Assembly: GCA_002786715.1 (NCBI GenBank)
Contig: PCTW01000084.1
Coordinates: 62,001 to 126,000 of the forward strand
Source of the DNA: Bdellovibrio sp. CG22_combo_CG10-13_8_21_14_all_39_27
Lineage (GTDB): Bacteria; Bdellovibrionota; Bacteriovoracia; Bacteriovoracales; Bacteriovoracaceae
Direction of reading: 5' to 3'
Length of the DNA: 64,000 nucleotides
Position 1 is the stretch's first letter. Each line of letters opens with the position of its first letter. Both the position numbers and the translations under genes were made by a program. The notes beneath the pieces are model-generated. The model was not told the DNA's origin and searched no databases. It saw only the letters and a list, made by a program, of their open reading frames with translations. Shown piece after piece: positions 43,879 through 53,336 of this stretch.

Positions 43879-45294
43879 TTGATAGCGGGAATATCTTTGA
43901 ATACATCACAACAGCATTTCGAAAGCAATCTTGCCAACCTTCATCTTCAAATTAAAAAAGATGTTCACTGGTTAATGACCAACAAGGACCAAGTTTCACT
44001 CAATGAAACTTTTAAAGATTTTATTAAGCAAGTGAACTCTGAGCTTATATTAGATTCAGAAATTTCATATTCCGTTTATTTTCTATCGAGTATTTCAAAG
44101 CTTATTAGAATCAGTGATCTCCTCACTGAATATACAATTGATGATGATGCCGCTAATGATATTTTAGATTTTTGGAGTGGTACCGATCTTGGTGATTTTT
44201 TCTTCGATTATTTAGATTTTTACCAAGACCTCATGGTAGCGACCCTTGAAACAATGGCCATCCTTGAAAACAAGATCATGGCTTTCTATTATCTTCATAT
44301 TGATTTCAATTCTGAAGTCTATTTTGAGAATGCTCTTCAATACCCCTATCTTCCCAATATTGGTGATTCTGCCTCCGGACTCTATGCCATGGTGGATTAC
44401 TATTTTCCAATTCCTTTAGATAATGGCGATCATACGATTGAGCTCATTTCAAGAAGCGGAAGTAAAAAGGAGATCACATTAAGAATTGGTAACAATGAGG
44501 TAAAGCTCAAAGGATTCTTTTTTCAGAATGAGGTCAATTCCGAGGGGCGAACCTTTCAAATTCGTACGAATGCTGAGACTTTTTCAATTGCTGATGAAGT
44601 AAAAGAACGCACTCAGCGGGCCATTAATTTATTTCCTTATATTGATAATGAGTTTCTCAATATTCTCTCTATCGGAACGACATATGTCGTTCCGATGCTT
44701 GAAGACAATATTGTTAGCTATTCAATGCAAGACTTACCCCTTTTTTCTTCGATAAATTATGGTTTTCGAGATTTTGTAGATCATCTCGATGATCTCCTTC
44801 ATGAGAATGGTCACCATCTTCTTAATCAGGTTTTAAATACCTGTGAACTCGTGGTTGAGGATCAAGAGCAAGATTATTTAAGTCCTTGGCGAAGGAGTTT
44901 GAGACCAGCACGCGGAATTTATCATGCCTTTATAACATTTTTTTGGGCCCATAATCTCTTTTCCAAGCTCTTCCCTTTTGCATTAGAACTATCGGCCAAC
45001 GAAACTGAGATAGTGGAACTTGACCGAATTACGTTCAGATATCTCGAGGAAAACCTTTTAATGAAAGCTTGCATTCCCATACTTGAACTATGCATTGAAG
45101 ATAATAAGGTATCCATTGAGGGCGAGGAGTTGCTCCAAATCTATAGAGAAAAATTTGAGAATGATTCAAAGCTCATTGATGTTGCCCTAATTACGCTAGA
45201 GTGCCTTAACCCTATGATGTATTCGAATTATTTAAAGCTATATGAAGAATATAGAGTCAATCTCAAGCATTTTCACGATATCGAATTTAAGTAA
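43879..45294 (+). CDS. HExxH-motif protein resembling 2-oxoglutarate peptide beta-hydroxylases
   Basis: This 471-residue protein starts at TTG 43879, or more likely at the TTG 43897, which has GCGGGA upstream. The C-terminal half carries LLHENGHHLLNQVLN with H308-E309-x-x-H312. SPWRRSLRPARGIYHAF follows, with H349 a likely third metal ligand. The order HExxH, then PWR-x-RP-x-RG-x-x-H, is the hallmark of the HEXXH domain family now known as aKG-HExxH-type peptide beta-hydroxylases of RiPP pathways. The N-terminal half is unassigned. No precursor peptide, radical SAM or leader-binding gene lies nearby, so the substrate is unknown. It may be transcribed from the tRNA-Asn promoter. Confidence 0.7.
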   Translation: MIAGISLNTSQQHFESNLANLHLQIKKDVHWLMTNKDQVSLNETFKDFIKQVNSELILDSEISYSVYFLSSISKLIRISDLLTEYTIDDDAANDILDFWSGTDLGDFFFDYLDFYQDLMVATLETMAILENKIMAFYYLHIDFNSEVYFENALQYPYLPNIGDSASGLYAMVDYYFPIPLDNGDHTIELISRSGSKKEITLRIGNNEVKLKGFFFQNEVNSEGRTFQIRTNAETFSIADEVKERTQRAINLFPYIDNEFLNILSIGTTYVVPMLEDNIVSYSMQDLPLFSSINYGFRDFVDHLDDLLHENGHHLLNQVLNTCELVVEDQEQDYLSPWRRSLRPARGIYHAFITFFWAHNLFSKLFPFALELSANETEIVELDRITFRYLEENLLMKACIPILELCIEDNKVSIEGEELLQIYREKFENDSKLIDVALITLECLNPMMYSNYLKLYEEYRVNLKHFHDIEFK

Positions 45295-46766
45295 TTTTCT
45301 ATAAGCTCACATTTAGTTTGATCATTTTTCTCTTTTGCTAATGCAAGGGACTTCGAAAATTGAGATCGAGCTTGATCTAGCATGCCGGCTTTAAGATAGT
45401 TTATCCCCGTCTTAAATGCATAATCGAGATGCTGTGGTTTCAATTTTATTAGCGCTTCAAAATAAGTAAGTGATTTCTTATAGAGCTCTCGTTCTAGAAA
45501 TATTGTTGCTAATCCAGAGAGGGCCATTTCATCCTCAGGATCAATTTCTAATACTTCTTCAAACATGGAGATTCTTCTATCTTGCTCATTTCTTTTGCGA
45601 TCATCAAGCTCTTGCTGATTCACACTTCCTTGTGACATTTGCATCGAGGCTGCAAGAGCCTTGTGCTCTTCAGCCTTCTCTACATTATTAAGTTTTATAT
45701 AAAAAAGAGAGAGATTAGTGTGGGCCATGAAGTTCTTTGGATTAATTTCTAATAGATCGTACATTGTCTGGATCGCTTTTTCATTTTGATTAAGGCTTGA
45801 TAAAATCTGGGCCTTTAGCTCATAAGCTTCGAGATGAGTCGGATTCAAAATGAGGCATTGCTCGACAAGCATGAGAGATTCATCATATTTATTCTGATGA
45901 AAAAAATCGAGTGAATTCTCAAAGGCACTATTGGCCTTCTTTTCAACAAGGCTCATCACATCAAGCGATGACGGATCTAAATCTAAGTACTCAACTTGTT
46001 TTTTTTCAGCAAGTTCAATAAAGGAAAGTCTTTCTTCGTTATTTTTAAACTTTAACTTGAGAAAAGCTTGATTCAAGAAATCAAATTCTTCAATTTTCTG
46101 ATCTTTGACATTAAGCAGAGTGCAATCAGACTTTTTTAAAACGAGTCTAGGAACATAGGTATTTTTTCCACGTACCAACAATTTCGAAGCCGTCTCTTGT
46201 CCTAAAAAACAACCTTTTGAGAGAGAAAGACCGATGACGGATAGTGGGGATTCATTGATGAGTATTTTCTTTTCAACATTTTTAAGTATTGGTTGCTCTG
46301 TAAAAAATGATATTGCATCTAATTCAAGCATTCCCGACGATTGAGCTTGATTTCTTGGAGAAATGACAAAGAGAACTCCTCCTAATGAGAGAACCACATC
46401 ATTAGGATTAACCTTGTGATTCTCAAGTCGCTTCAAATCAAAATCTTCCAAAGGCAATGACAAGAGTTCCACATCTTCCGAGATGATAAATTTCTCGAGA
46501 TCAGCCTTAAGGTGATCAATCGTTTCCGAAACTGAGTACAAAACAAATGTTTGGTCTTGAATCGTAGTATAAAAACAAGATTGAATTCTTCCCGATCTAT
46601 CTAAACGGGAGGAAAGTTGAGCTAGCCCTGGTCTCAAAGAATTGTGATCGAGCGTAAGCTGCCCTTGAAGAAAGCTTAAACGATCACTACCAGAGACAAT
46701 TAATTTGGAAAAATTAGCTAAAGAATAGGTATCTTGGAAAAGTGGAAGCGTGTTAAATGTTCCCAT
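45273..46766 (-). CDS. YgfZ-like folate-binding protein fused to TPR repeats
   Basis: This 497-residue fusion begins with a YgfZ/GcvT-like domain (about 1-250). The family signature K-G-C-x-x-G-Q-E is present as KGCFLGQE at 184-191 (within SLSKGCFLGQETASK). YgfZ proteins use tetrahydrofolate to support iron-sulfur enzymes. The second half (about 290-490) is a series of TPR units (AYELKAQILSSLNQNEKAIQ, YDLLEINPKNFMAHTNLSLF). The gene lies four bases after an IscA-type gene, which supports a role in Fe-S maturation. The 3' end overlaps the HExxH gene by 22 bases. Confidence 0.82.
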   Translation of the reverse strand: MGTFNTLPLFQDTYSLANFSKLIVSGSDRLSFLQGQLTLDHNSLRPGLAQLSSRLDRSGRIQSCFYTTIQDQTFVLYSVSETIDHLKADLEKFIISEDVELLSLPLEDFDLKRLENHKVNPNDVVLSLGGVLFVISPRNQAQSSGMLELDAISFFTEQPILKNVEKKILINESPLSVIGLSLSKGCFLGQETASKLLVRGKNTYVPRLVLKKSDCTLLNVKDQKIEEFDFLNQAFLKLKFKNNEERLSFIELAEKKQVEYLDLDPSSLDVMSLVEKKANSAFENSLDFFHQNKYDESLMLVEQCLILNPTHLEAYELKAQILSSLNQNEKAIQTMYDLLEINPKNFMAHTNLSLFYIKLNNVEKAEEHKALAASMQMSQGSVNQQELDDRKRNEQDRRISMFEEVLEIDPEDEMALSGLATIFLERELYKKSLTYFEALIKLKPQHLDYAFKTGINYLKAGMLDQARSQFSKSLALAKEKNDQTKCELIENYLNSIS

Positions 46767-46769
46767 AAC

Positions 46770-47102
46770 TTAAACAGAAAAGGATTCGCCACATCCACAA
46801 GTATTAGTTGCATTGGGATTCTTAAAAACAAATCCCTTTCCTTTTAGTCCATCTTCAAAATCGAGAGATACACCCTTCAAATAGATAGAAGATTTGAGAT
46901 CAATGAAGACTTTAACTCCATCAAATTCAAAAACTTTGTCTTTTTCTTTTGCTTGATCAAAGTCCATTTTATAAGACAGTCCTGAGCACCCACCACCGAT
47001 AACTGCAAGTCGAAGACCTGTTTCCTGAGACGTATTTTCGGCTTGAAAAATACGTTTAACTTCTTCTATGGCTTTTGGTGTGAGGTTAACTATTGATTCC
47101 AT
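46770..47102 (-). CDS. A-type iron-sulfur carrier (IscA/ErpA family)
   Basis: This 110-residue protein of the HesB/IscA family transfers Fe-S clusters to target proteins. The three conserved cysteines are present: GGGCSGLSYKM in the middle and NTCGCGESF at the C-terminus. Which member (IscA, ErpA, SufA) it represents cannot be told. It is the first gene of a two-gene unit with the YgfZ-TPR fusion. Confidence 0.92.
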   Translation of the reverse strand: MESIVNLTPKAIEEVKRIFQAENTSQETGLRLAVIGGGCSGLSYKMDFDQAKEKDKVFEFDGVKVFIDLKSSIYLKGVSLDFEDGLKGKGFVFKNPNATNTCGCGESFSV

Positions 47103-47233
47103 AACGCCCTTAAATATATTTTATTGTTACACTGTTTCGTGAAATCATAATATAATCTATTATAGCATATGCGTATCTACCTCAAGTATGGATTTTTAAT
47201 TTGTACAACTTCTAACCATCGGATTTTCTAAAC

Positions 47234-47917
47234 GTGTCAATATTTCTCATTATCAAAGAAGATGGTCAAACGAAGAGAATCCCGTTGGGAATCAAGGCAT
47301 CTTTTATTGGTAGGGCCAATGGTTGCCATGTCCAATTGGCCGACGGAATGACGAGCTCAAAACATCTGGCCGTTAAAATTGGCAAGGATGGTAAGGCGGT
47401 GGTCAAAGATCTCGATTCGACCAACGGAACCTATATCAATGATTATCGCATAGCAGAGTCCTATCTCTATCTTGAAGATGAAATAAAAATCGGCAATGTC
47501 GTTATGTGGCTTGATCCTACTGGGATGAATAATAAAGAAAAAGAACTTCATACACGCGAAGGTCAAAAAACAAGTGTTACCTTTATTAAACTTCAAGAAT
47601 ACGAGCAACAGATTTCCGGCAGCCAATTTAAAAGCATTCGACCACCACAAGAGAATTTAACACAATCAAAAACTCAAAAAGGGGAATCTAATGTTTCTTC
47701 AAAAATAAATGAGAGGGCCAAGGAGATTGCCCAAGCAAAGCCAAATGTCGAAATTGGTGTCGACAGTGTAATGGATATGGATGAATCAACAGGTCAGACG
47801 AAGATGATTAAAGTTGAAAAGAAAGAATCTAAGAAAAAATCAGGTAAACTAAAAAAAGTCGTTCCGGAAGAAAAAGAGAGCTTAGCCGATAAAATCATTA
47901 ACCTATTTAAAAAATAA
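47234..47917 (+). CDS. FHA-domain protein
   Basis: This 227-residue protein has an N-terminal forkhead-associated domain (residues about 5-95), which binds phosphothreonine. The key residues are in FIGRANGCHVQL, GMTSSKHLAVKI and DLDSTNGTYIND. The rest is hydrophilic and lysine-rich without a recognisable fold. The start is GTG 47234, with no strong ribosome site. It converges on the adenosyltransferase gene with one base between the stops. A partner kinase is not in the window. Confidence 0.85.
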   Translation: MSIFLIIKEDGQTKRIPLGIKASFIGRANGCHVQLADGMTSSKHLAVKIGKDGKAVVKDLDSTNGTYINDYRIAESYLYLEDEIKIGNVVMWLDPTGMNNKEKELHTREGQKTSVTFIKLQEYEQQISGSQFKSIRPPQENLTQSKTQKGESNVSSKINERAKEIAQAKPNVEIGVDSVMDMDESTGQTKMIKVEKKESKKKSGKLKKVVPEEKESLADKIINLFKK

Positions 47918-47918
47918 A

Positions 47919-48479
47919 TTACTTACCAGGTTTCCAAATTGTCTCTTTAATCTTATTTTTCATATTAGAAAGTCTCCCCAATACAAATAAATAATCTGAT
48001 AAGCGGTTCAAAAACATGACTATTGACTCTAGTCCAGACAACTCTTCGTCATTCGCAAGAGCGACAATTTTTCTTTCTGCTCTGCGAGTGACTGTTCTCG
48101 CGAGGTGAATAGAAGCGGCTTCATTTCCTCCACCTGGCAAAATAAAGTTAGTCAGTGGTTCAACCTGTGAATCTATGTCATCTATGAGCTTTTCCATTTC
48201 ACTAATGAGGTCTGAGCTCAACTGAGGAAGTTTAAACTGTGATCTCTTCTCTGGCTCGCAAGCAAGAAAACTCCCCATCACGAAAAGTTCATTTTGAACT
48301 TTTAAAAGTAGCTCCATGTGTTCTTTATCTAATCGAGATTGTGCAAGGACAAAACCAATCCAGGAATTGAGCTCATCAAGCTCCCCGTAAGCCTCAAGGC
48401 GATCACAAGCCTTTGACACTCGCGTTCCTCCAATTAATGAAGTCATTCCTTGGTCACCTGTCTTTGTATAAATCTTCAT
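47919..48479 (-). CDS. Cob(I)alamin adenosyltransferase, PduO type
   Basis: This 186-residue enzyme converts cobalamin to adenosylcobalamin with ATP. Family motifs are IYTKTGDQGMTSLIGGTRVS, EAYGELDELNSWIGF and the C-terminal HLARTVTRRAERKIVAL followed by FLNRLSDYLFVLGR. It overlaps the last base of the mutase gene, which needs this coenzyme, so the two clearly act together. Confidence 0.94.
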   Translation of the reverse strand: MKIYTKTGDQGMTSLIGGTRVSKACDRLEAYGELDELNSWIGFVLAQSRLDKEHMELLLKVQNELFVMGSFLACEPEKRSQFKLPQLSSDLISEMEKLIDDIDSQVEPLTNFILPGGGNEAASIHLARTVTRRAERKIVALANDEELSGLESIVMFLNRLSDYLFVLGRLSNMKNKIKETIWKPGK

Positions 48480-51400
48480 TACATGTTTCTCCGATACTTA
48501 CCGCCAATTTCATAAAGGAGATTGGTTATTTGTCCTAATGAACAATAATTAACGGCGTAAAGCAAACCCTCAAAAATATTCCCACCGGCCAATGAAATTT
48601 CTCGAAGTTTCTGAAGGGCTTCAGCTGTTTTGTCTTCATTCTTTTTCTGAAAATTTTCTACTCTCGAAATTTGAGCATTTTTTTCTTCATAGGAGGCACG
48701 AGTGATATTTATTTCTTGAGTTGCCTGAGATTCTGAATTTGGATTGATATAAGTATTGACTCCAATGATTGGAAATTCTCCAGAATCTTTTAAAGTCTCA
48801 TAATAAAGAGATTCTTCTTGTATCTTGCCTCTTTGGTACATGCTCTCCATCGCTCCGAGCACTCCACCTTTGTCCGATATATTTTCAAATTCTCGCAAGA
48901 CTGCCTCTTCCACCAAATCACTTAATTCATTAACAATAAAAGAACCTTGAACTGGATTGTCTGATTTATTGAGACCAAATTCACGATTAATGATCATTTG
49001 AATGGCCATCGCTCTTCTGACTGACTCTTCAGTTGGAGTAGTAATAGCTTCGTCATAAGCATTAGTGTGTAGTGAATTACAGTTATCTGAGATCGCTAAA
49101 AAGGCCTGCAGTGTTGTTCTGATATCATTAAAGTCGATTTCTTGAGCATGGAGAGATCGTCCAGAAGTTTGAATATGGTACTTAAACTTCTGAGACTTTT
49201 CACTTGCTCCGTATTTTTCTTTCATCGCTACCGCCCAAATCTTACGAGCGACTCTGCCAATCACGGTATATTCTGGATCAAGACCGTTACTAAAGAAGAA
49301 AGAAAGATTTTGTGCAAAATCATCTATCTTCATTCCACGACTTAAATAATATTCAACAAATGTAAATCCGTTTGAAAGCGTAAAAGCTAACTGAGTAATC
49401 GGGTTCGCTCCGGCTTCAGCAATATGGTAACCACTTACTGAAACAGAATAATAATTTCGAATTGCATTTTTACAAAAGTACTCTTGAATATCACCCATCA
49501 TTTTTAAGGCAAATTCGAGAGAGAAAATACAAGTATTCTGAGCCTGATCTTCTTTTAAAATATCTGCTTGAACTGTTCCTCGAACAGATTGCATAATTTC
49601 TACGCGTTTCTTTTCATCCCAAAATTCTTCACCGTTAAGTTTTTGCGCGATGGCCGTATTCATAAACATAGCGAGAATTATGGGAGCTGGACCATTAATA
49701 GTCATTGAAACAGATGTATTAGGCGATGTTAAATCAAAGCCACTGTACAAATCTTTCATATCATCTAAAGTCGCAATACTGACGCCAGACTCACCAATTT
49801 TTCCGAAGATATCTGGTCTCAGAGAAGGATCTTCACCATAAAGGGTTACAGAATCAAAGGCCGTTGAAAGTCGCTTGGCTGTATCGTTTTGTGATAAGAA
49901 GTGGAAGCGTTTATTGGTCCGACCAGGTCCGCCCTCTCCGGCAAACATTCTCTTTGGGTCTTCATCATTTCGCTTAAAAGGAAAAATTCCTGCAACATAG
50001 GGAAAGAATCCAGGAAGGTTCTCATTGCGAATGAAATTATATTTTTCAGCGAGCGACTGAAAGCGTGGAAAACCAACCTTTGATATTTTTTGGCCAGAAA
50101 GAGATGTAAACTTGGTACTTACCTTAAGAACTTTGTCGCGAACTTTATAGCTAAATTCGCCAGAATCATATTGCTCAATCACATCTTCAAATTCTTTAAC
50201 TGAACTTAAAACTTTTTCTCCCAATTTTTCAGCCGTTTTATTTTTGAGATCTTCAATTTTTTTATCTTTGATTAATTTGTGGGTACGATCAAGGGCTTCA
50301 TAATCAAGCAATGTAGCGCAAGTCTCTTTTGTTTCGTGATTATAGTTTCTGCAGGCTTCTGCGATTTCTCTCAAGTAAAAAACTTTTGAAGCTGGAATAA
50401 TTGATAACTTTTTGGTGTTCTCGCGGTCAATGACAAGTTTAATTTTAAAACTTGTGTCCCAACGTAAAAAGCTTTCGCATAAATCAACAAAAAGAGCGTT
50501 CACTCCGGGGTCATTAAACTTTGAAGCCATAGTTGCAAAAATAGGCAACTCTACATCTTCTGGACTACCTGGGTGACCAGCGAAGAGCTGATGATTTCTT
50601 CTAAACTGCTTTCTGATGTCCCGAAAAGCATCCTCTGATCTAGGCTTTTCGAATTTATTGAGGGCAATAAATTGTGCTGATTCAAGCATTTCAATTTTTT
50701 CTAACTGAGTAGCGGCGCCATACTCTGGAGTCATGACATATAAACAAGAGTCGGCAATTTCAGTAATTTCACTCGATGATTGTCCGATGCCCGATGTTTC
50801 AACAATGATCATGTCAAAGTCGAGACTTTTAACAAATTCAATTACTTTTTTAATTTGTGGACTCAATTCGTTTGAAGAGTCTCTTGTGGCCAACGATCTT
50901 ACGAAAAAGTTTTCGTCTGAAGAATAACTCAAGCGAATACGATCTCCCAAAAGGGCACCTTGCGTTTTCTTTTTAGATGGATCTACAGAGATCAAACAAA
51001 TCTTTTTATCGGAATAATGCTGCTTAAAGCGAAGGAGGAGTTCATCGATGAGCGATGACTTTCCAGCTCCACCAGTTCCCGTTATGCCTAGGACTGGGGT
51101 GCTGTGAGCCTTGGCAGTAACTGGAAATTCTCCCTTGTCTTCAATAAAAGAAATCGCTTTAGCAATTGTATATTTATCGACAATTTGTGATTTGATTTTT
51201 TCTGAAAAGGGGTAATCTTTGTATGTATCGTGCCGAGCCTTTTCGATCATGTCATCAATGATGCCATTTAATCCCAAATTCATTCCATCGTAAGGCGAGT
51301 AAATTTTTGTAATTCCTTGCTCTTCAAGTGCTTTTATCTCTTTTGGTGTAATAACACCGCCGCCACCGCCAAAAATGCGAATATGCTTTGCGCCAGCTTC

Positions 51401-51637
51401 ATCTAATAAATCTCTTATGTATTTGAAATATTCATTGTGACCACCTTGATAAGAACTTATGGCGATCGCATGAGCATCTTCTTGAAGTGCGCAATCGACC
51501 ACTTCTTTGGCCGAGCGATTATGTCCCAAATGGATCACTTCTACGCCTTTTGATTGAAGAAGTCGGCGCATGATATTAATTGAAACGTCATGCCCATCAA
51601 ATAAACTGGCTGCGGTTACGAAACGTAATCTAGTCAT
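48479..51637 (-). CDS. icmF: Fused isobutyryl-CoA mutase with G-protein chaperone (IcmF)
   Basis: This 1052-residue three-part enzyme interconverts isobutyryl-CoA and n-butyryl-CoA, or a related branched acyl-CoA. The N-terminal cobalamin-binding domain has D14-G-H16 in [13 protein letters not shown] and the later GGGGGVITP. The MeaB-like GTPase has the P-loop GTGGAGKSS (187-195) and [13 protein letters not shown]; it protects and reloads the coenzyme. The mutase barrel follows from about residue 560 ([40 protein letters not shown]). It is divergent from a ferredoxin gene. Confidence 0.92.
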   Translation of the reverse strand: MTRLRFVTAASLFDGHDVSINIMRRLLQSKGVEVIHLGHNRSAKEVVDCALQEDAHAIAISSYQGGHNEYFKYIRDLLDEAGAKHIRIFGGGGGVITPKEIKALEEQGITKIYSPYDGMNLGLNGIIDDMIEKARHDTYKDYPFSEKIKSQIVDKYTIAKAISFIEDKGEFPVTAKAHSTPVLGITGTGGAGKSSLIDELLLRFKQHYSDKKICLISVDPSKKKTQGALLGDRIRLSYSSDENFFVRSLATRDSSNELSPQIKKVIEFVKSLDFDMIIVETSGIGQSSSEITEIADSCLYVMTPEYGAATQLEKIEMLESAQFIALNKFEKPRSEDAFRDIRKQFRRNHQLFAGHPGSPEDVELPIFATMASKFNDPGVNALFVDLCESFLRWDTSFKIKLVIDRENTKKLSIIPASKVFYLREIAEACRNYNHETKETCATLLDYEALDRTHKLIKDKKIEDLKNKTAEKLGEKVLSSVKEFEDVIEQYDSGEFSYKVRDKVLKVSTKFTSLSGQKISKVGFPRFQSLAEKYNFIRNENLPGFFPYVAGIFPFKRNDEDPKRMFAGEGGPGRTNKRFHFLSQNDTAKRLSTAFDSVTLYGEDPSLRPDIFGKIGESGVSIATLDDMKDLYSGFDLTSPNTSVSMTINGPAPIILAMFMNTAIAQKLNGEEFWDEKKRVEIMQSVRGTVQADILKEDQAQNTCIFSLEFALKMMGDIQEYFCKNAIRNYYSVSVSGYHIAEAGANPITQLAFTLSNGFTFVEYYLSRGMKIDDFAQNLSFFFSNGLDPEYTVIGRVARKIWAVAMKEKYGASEKSQKFKYHIQTSGRSLHAQEIDFNDIRTTLQAFLAISDNCNSLHTNAYDEAITTPTEESVRRAMAIQMIINREFGLNKSDNPVQGSFIVNELSDLVEEAVLREFENISDKGGVLGAMESMYQRGKIQEESLYYETLKDSGEFPIIGVNTYINPNSESQATQEINITRASYEEKNAQISRVENFQKKNEDKTAEALQKLREISLAGGNIFEGLLYAVNYCSLGQITNLLYEIGGKYRRNM

Positions 51638-51755
51638 AGTCCACCAATATTTATTATTTATGCTCTTATGTAAATTTACAGCATGGGCAATATAGCTTAT
51701 AAATCTAAGTAAGCAAAATTATGCTACAATTGAGTCCTATTTAAGGAGAAGCTAC

Positions 51756-52178
51756 GTGTCTGACTCTGATAACCGTTTAGTTTTAGTTGAAAACCCCTTT
51801 CATTCTGCGAGGTTAAAACCTATTCGCAAGGGAAAAAAACCACCAAAACTCATAGCTGTTGTTCACCAGTCTGGCTGTACAGGATGCGAGGTTTGCATTG
51901 CTGGCTGTCCTGTAGACTCTATCGAAATTGTTCCAGGCCCAAACCCTGAGAACCCAACTTTTCAACAAACTGTCGAGATCGATATTGCTCGTTGTATCGG
52001 ATGTCAAAACTGTTCTCAAGACTGTCCGTGGGAAACCATTACAATGTACGAACATGAAGATTCTTATACCGCTTGGGGAAATGAAACCTTAAAATCAGAA
52101 CTCTATATACCTCAAGAACAACTCGAAACTATTCAAGCTGAAGCTGGTATCTTGCCTGAATCTAAAGAGAACGCTTAG
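51756..52178 (+). CDS. Ferredoxin-like protein with two [4Fe-4S] motifs
   Basis: This 140-residue protein has two complete C-x2-C-x2-C-x3-C-P motifs: CTGCEVCIAGCP and CIGCQNCSQDCP. An insert of about 30 residues separates them. N- and C-terminal extensions (about 25 and 45 residues) have no known match. The start is GTG 51756 with AAGGAG upstream. It probably carries electrons between redox enzymes, but no partner gene adjoins it. Its stop region overlaps the Lgt-like gene on the other strand by 17 bases. Confidence 0.88.
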   Translation: MSDSDNRLVLVENPFHSARLKPIRKGKKPPKLIAVVHQSGCTGCEVCIAGCPVDSIEIVPGPNPENPTFQQTVEIDIARCIGCQNCSQDCPWETITMYEHEDSYTAWGNETLKSELYIPQEQLETIQAEAGILPESKENA

Positions 52179-52875
52179 TTCTATAAATCATTACTACGCC
52201 AATGCTGATCATTGCAATAGAAACAATTTGAGAAGTGGATAGCAGGTTGAGATAAACTCCACGTATTTCGTCCCCACGTAGAAACTCAAGTGAAAATCTC
52301 AATATACCGTAGCTGATGAGATACTCGCGAAGATTTTTTTGTTCGTTTTTATTTTTATTATTTCGATGTAGCCACAGACCAATCAACACAAGACCTGCTG
52401 ATTCCATGAGTTGAACAGGGTATCGGTCCAAACCTATTGCATGCAGGTCACACTGTTTTCCATAACAACAACCGGCCAAAAAACAACCTACTCTACCAAC
52501 GGCATGGGCAAAAGGAAGTGCTGGTAGCATGAGATTCAACTGCAAAAGACTTATCCACTTTTTCTTGAGTGAGAATAGAGTGAAAAGTGTTGCACCAATT
52601 AATCCACCAAGAAATACAAATCCTCCCCCCAACCAAAAGCTCGCACTTGTTTGATCGAGGTGATTATGACTTGAGACAATGAGGAAAAGAACTTTCGCAC
52701 CAATCCATCCTGTAATAAAAATTCCAACAAAATAGAGGAGAAATTTTCTGTTGTATTCATTTCTTATTAACAAATAATGTTCACAGAGTCGGTAGGCCAA
52801 TCCCCAGGCCATTCCCCACAGTAAGGGGTAGGAGTAAAGTGAAAATGATCCTATTTGAAAAAGGAGAGGTCTCAA
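52162..52875 (-). CDS. Lgt-like prolipoprotein diacylglyceryl transferase homologue
   Basis: This 237-residue polytopic membrane protein has about seven hydrophobic segments. The Lgt signature region appears as AHAVGRVGCFLAGCCYGKQC (residues 124-142). In classical Lgt this is GRIGNFINGE; the Cys-rich form marks a distinct subgroup. RYPVQLMES corresponds to the H-P-x-Q-L-x-E part of Lgt, with His replaced by Tyr. It may be a lipoprotein-modifying paralogue or a related lipid transferase. It overlaps the LspA-like gene by four bases and belongs to the same operon. Confidence 0.75.
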   Translation of the reverse strand: MRPLLFQIGSFSLYSYPLLWGMAWGLAYRLCEHYLLIRNEYNRKFLLYFVGIFITGWIGAKVLFLIVSSHNHLDQTSASFWLGGGFVFLGGLIGATLFTLFSLKKKWISLLQLNLMLPALPFAHAVGRVGCFLAGCCYGKQCDLHAIGLDRYPVQLMESAGLVLIGLWLHRNNKNKNEQKNLREYLISYGILRFSLEFLRGDEIRGVYLNLLSTSQIVSIAMISIGVVMIYRTKRSL

Positions 52876-53336
52876 GATTTCACTCGCTTGAAATAGGTGA
52901 AATAAATATAAGTCACAATTCCGACTGGGATATAAATATCTGCAATGGAAAAACTTAGATATATTAAATTCATCTTTAGGAGAAAGCAGCTAAAGGCATG
53001 ACCCGCAACAGAACGATCAAAAAAATTACAAAGAAGTCCCGTTAATAGAATAACCATTCCCACCAAAGGACCCATCTGGTTTTTCCTGAAGGCCGTCACA
53101 TAAAGCTTTCCAACCCATACAATGCAAAGGAAGTAGAGAATACTAATCACTAAGTTTGATAAGAGGGGAACTGAGTCCAGCAAACTGTATTCCGTAAGCT
53201 TTAATGATAGAAAAAAACGAGGCGCCTGCTGTTCCGAGTATTCTGAATTCGTAATTTGGGCCAAACTGCCCTTCATCATTTGATCTACGATTATCCCTGC
53301 GCTTAAAAATAGGGATGTAAACCATGACTTAGACAT
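52872..53336 (-). CDS. LspA-like signal peptidase II homologue
   Basis: This 154-residue membrane protein has four hydrophobic segments, like lipoprotein signal peptidase. Family residues are D18-Q-x-x-K22 near the N-terminus (VDQMMK), N104-F-F-D107-R108 and I131-A132-D133. D107 and D133 would be the catalytic aspartates. The second motif is SIAD rather than N-x-A-D, and the loop between is longer than usual. Its ATG follows the regulator stop with no gap (CTAAATG), so translation is probably coupled. A standard lspA presumably exists elsewhere. Confidence 0.72.
   Translation of the reverse strand: MSKSWFTSLFLSAGIIVDQMMKGSLAQITNSEYSEQQAPRFFLSLKLTEYSLLDSVPLLSNLVISILYFLCIVWVGKLYVTAFRKNQMGPLVGMVILLTGLLCNFFDRSVAGHAFSCFLLKMNLIYLSFSIADIYIPVGIVTYIYFTYFKRVKS

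Noticed and set aside
51638-51755. Cobalamin riboswitch upstream of icmF
   Set aside because: The interval is only 118 bases, shared with a divergent gene, and shows no B12-box-like motif.
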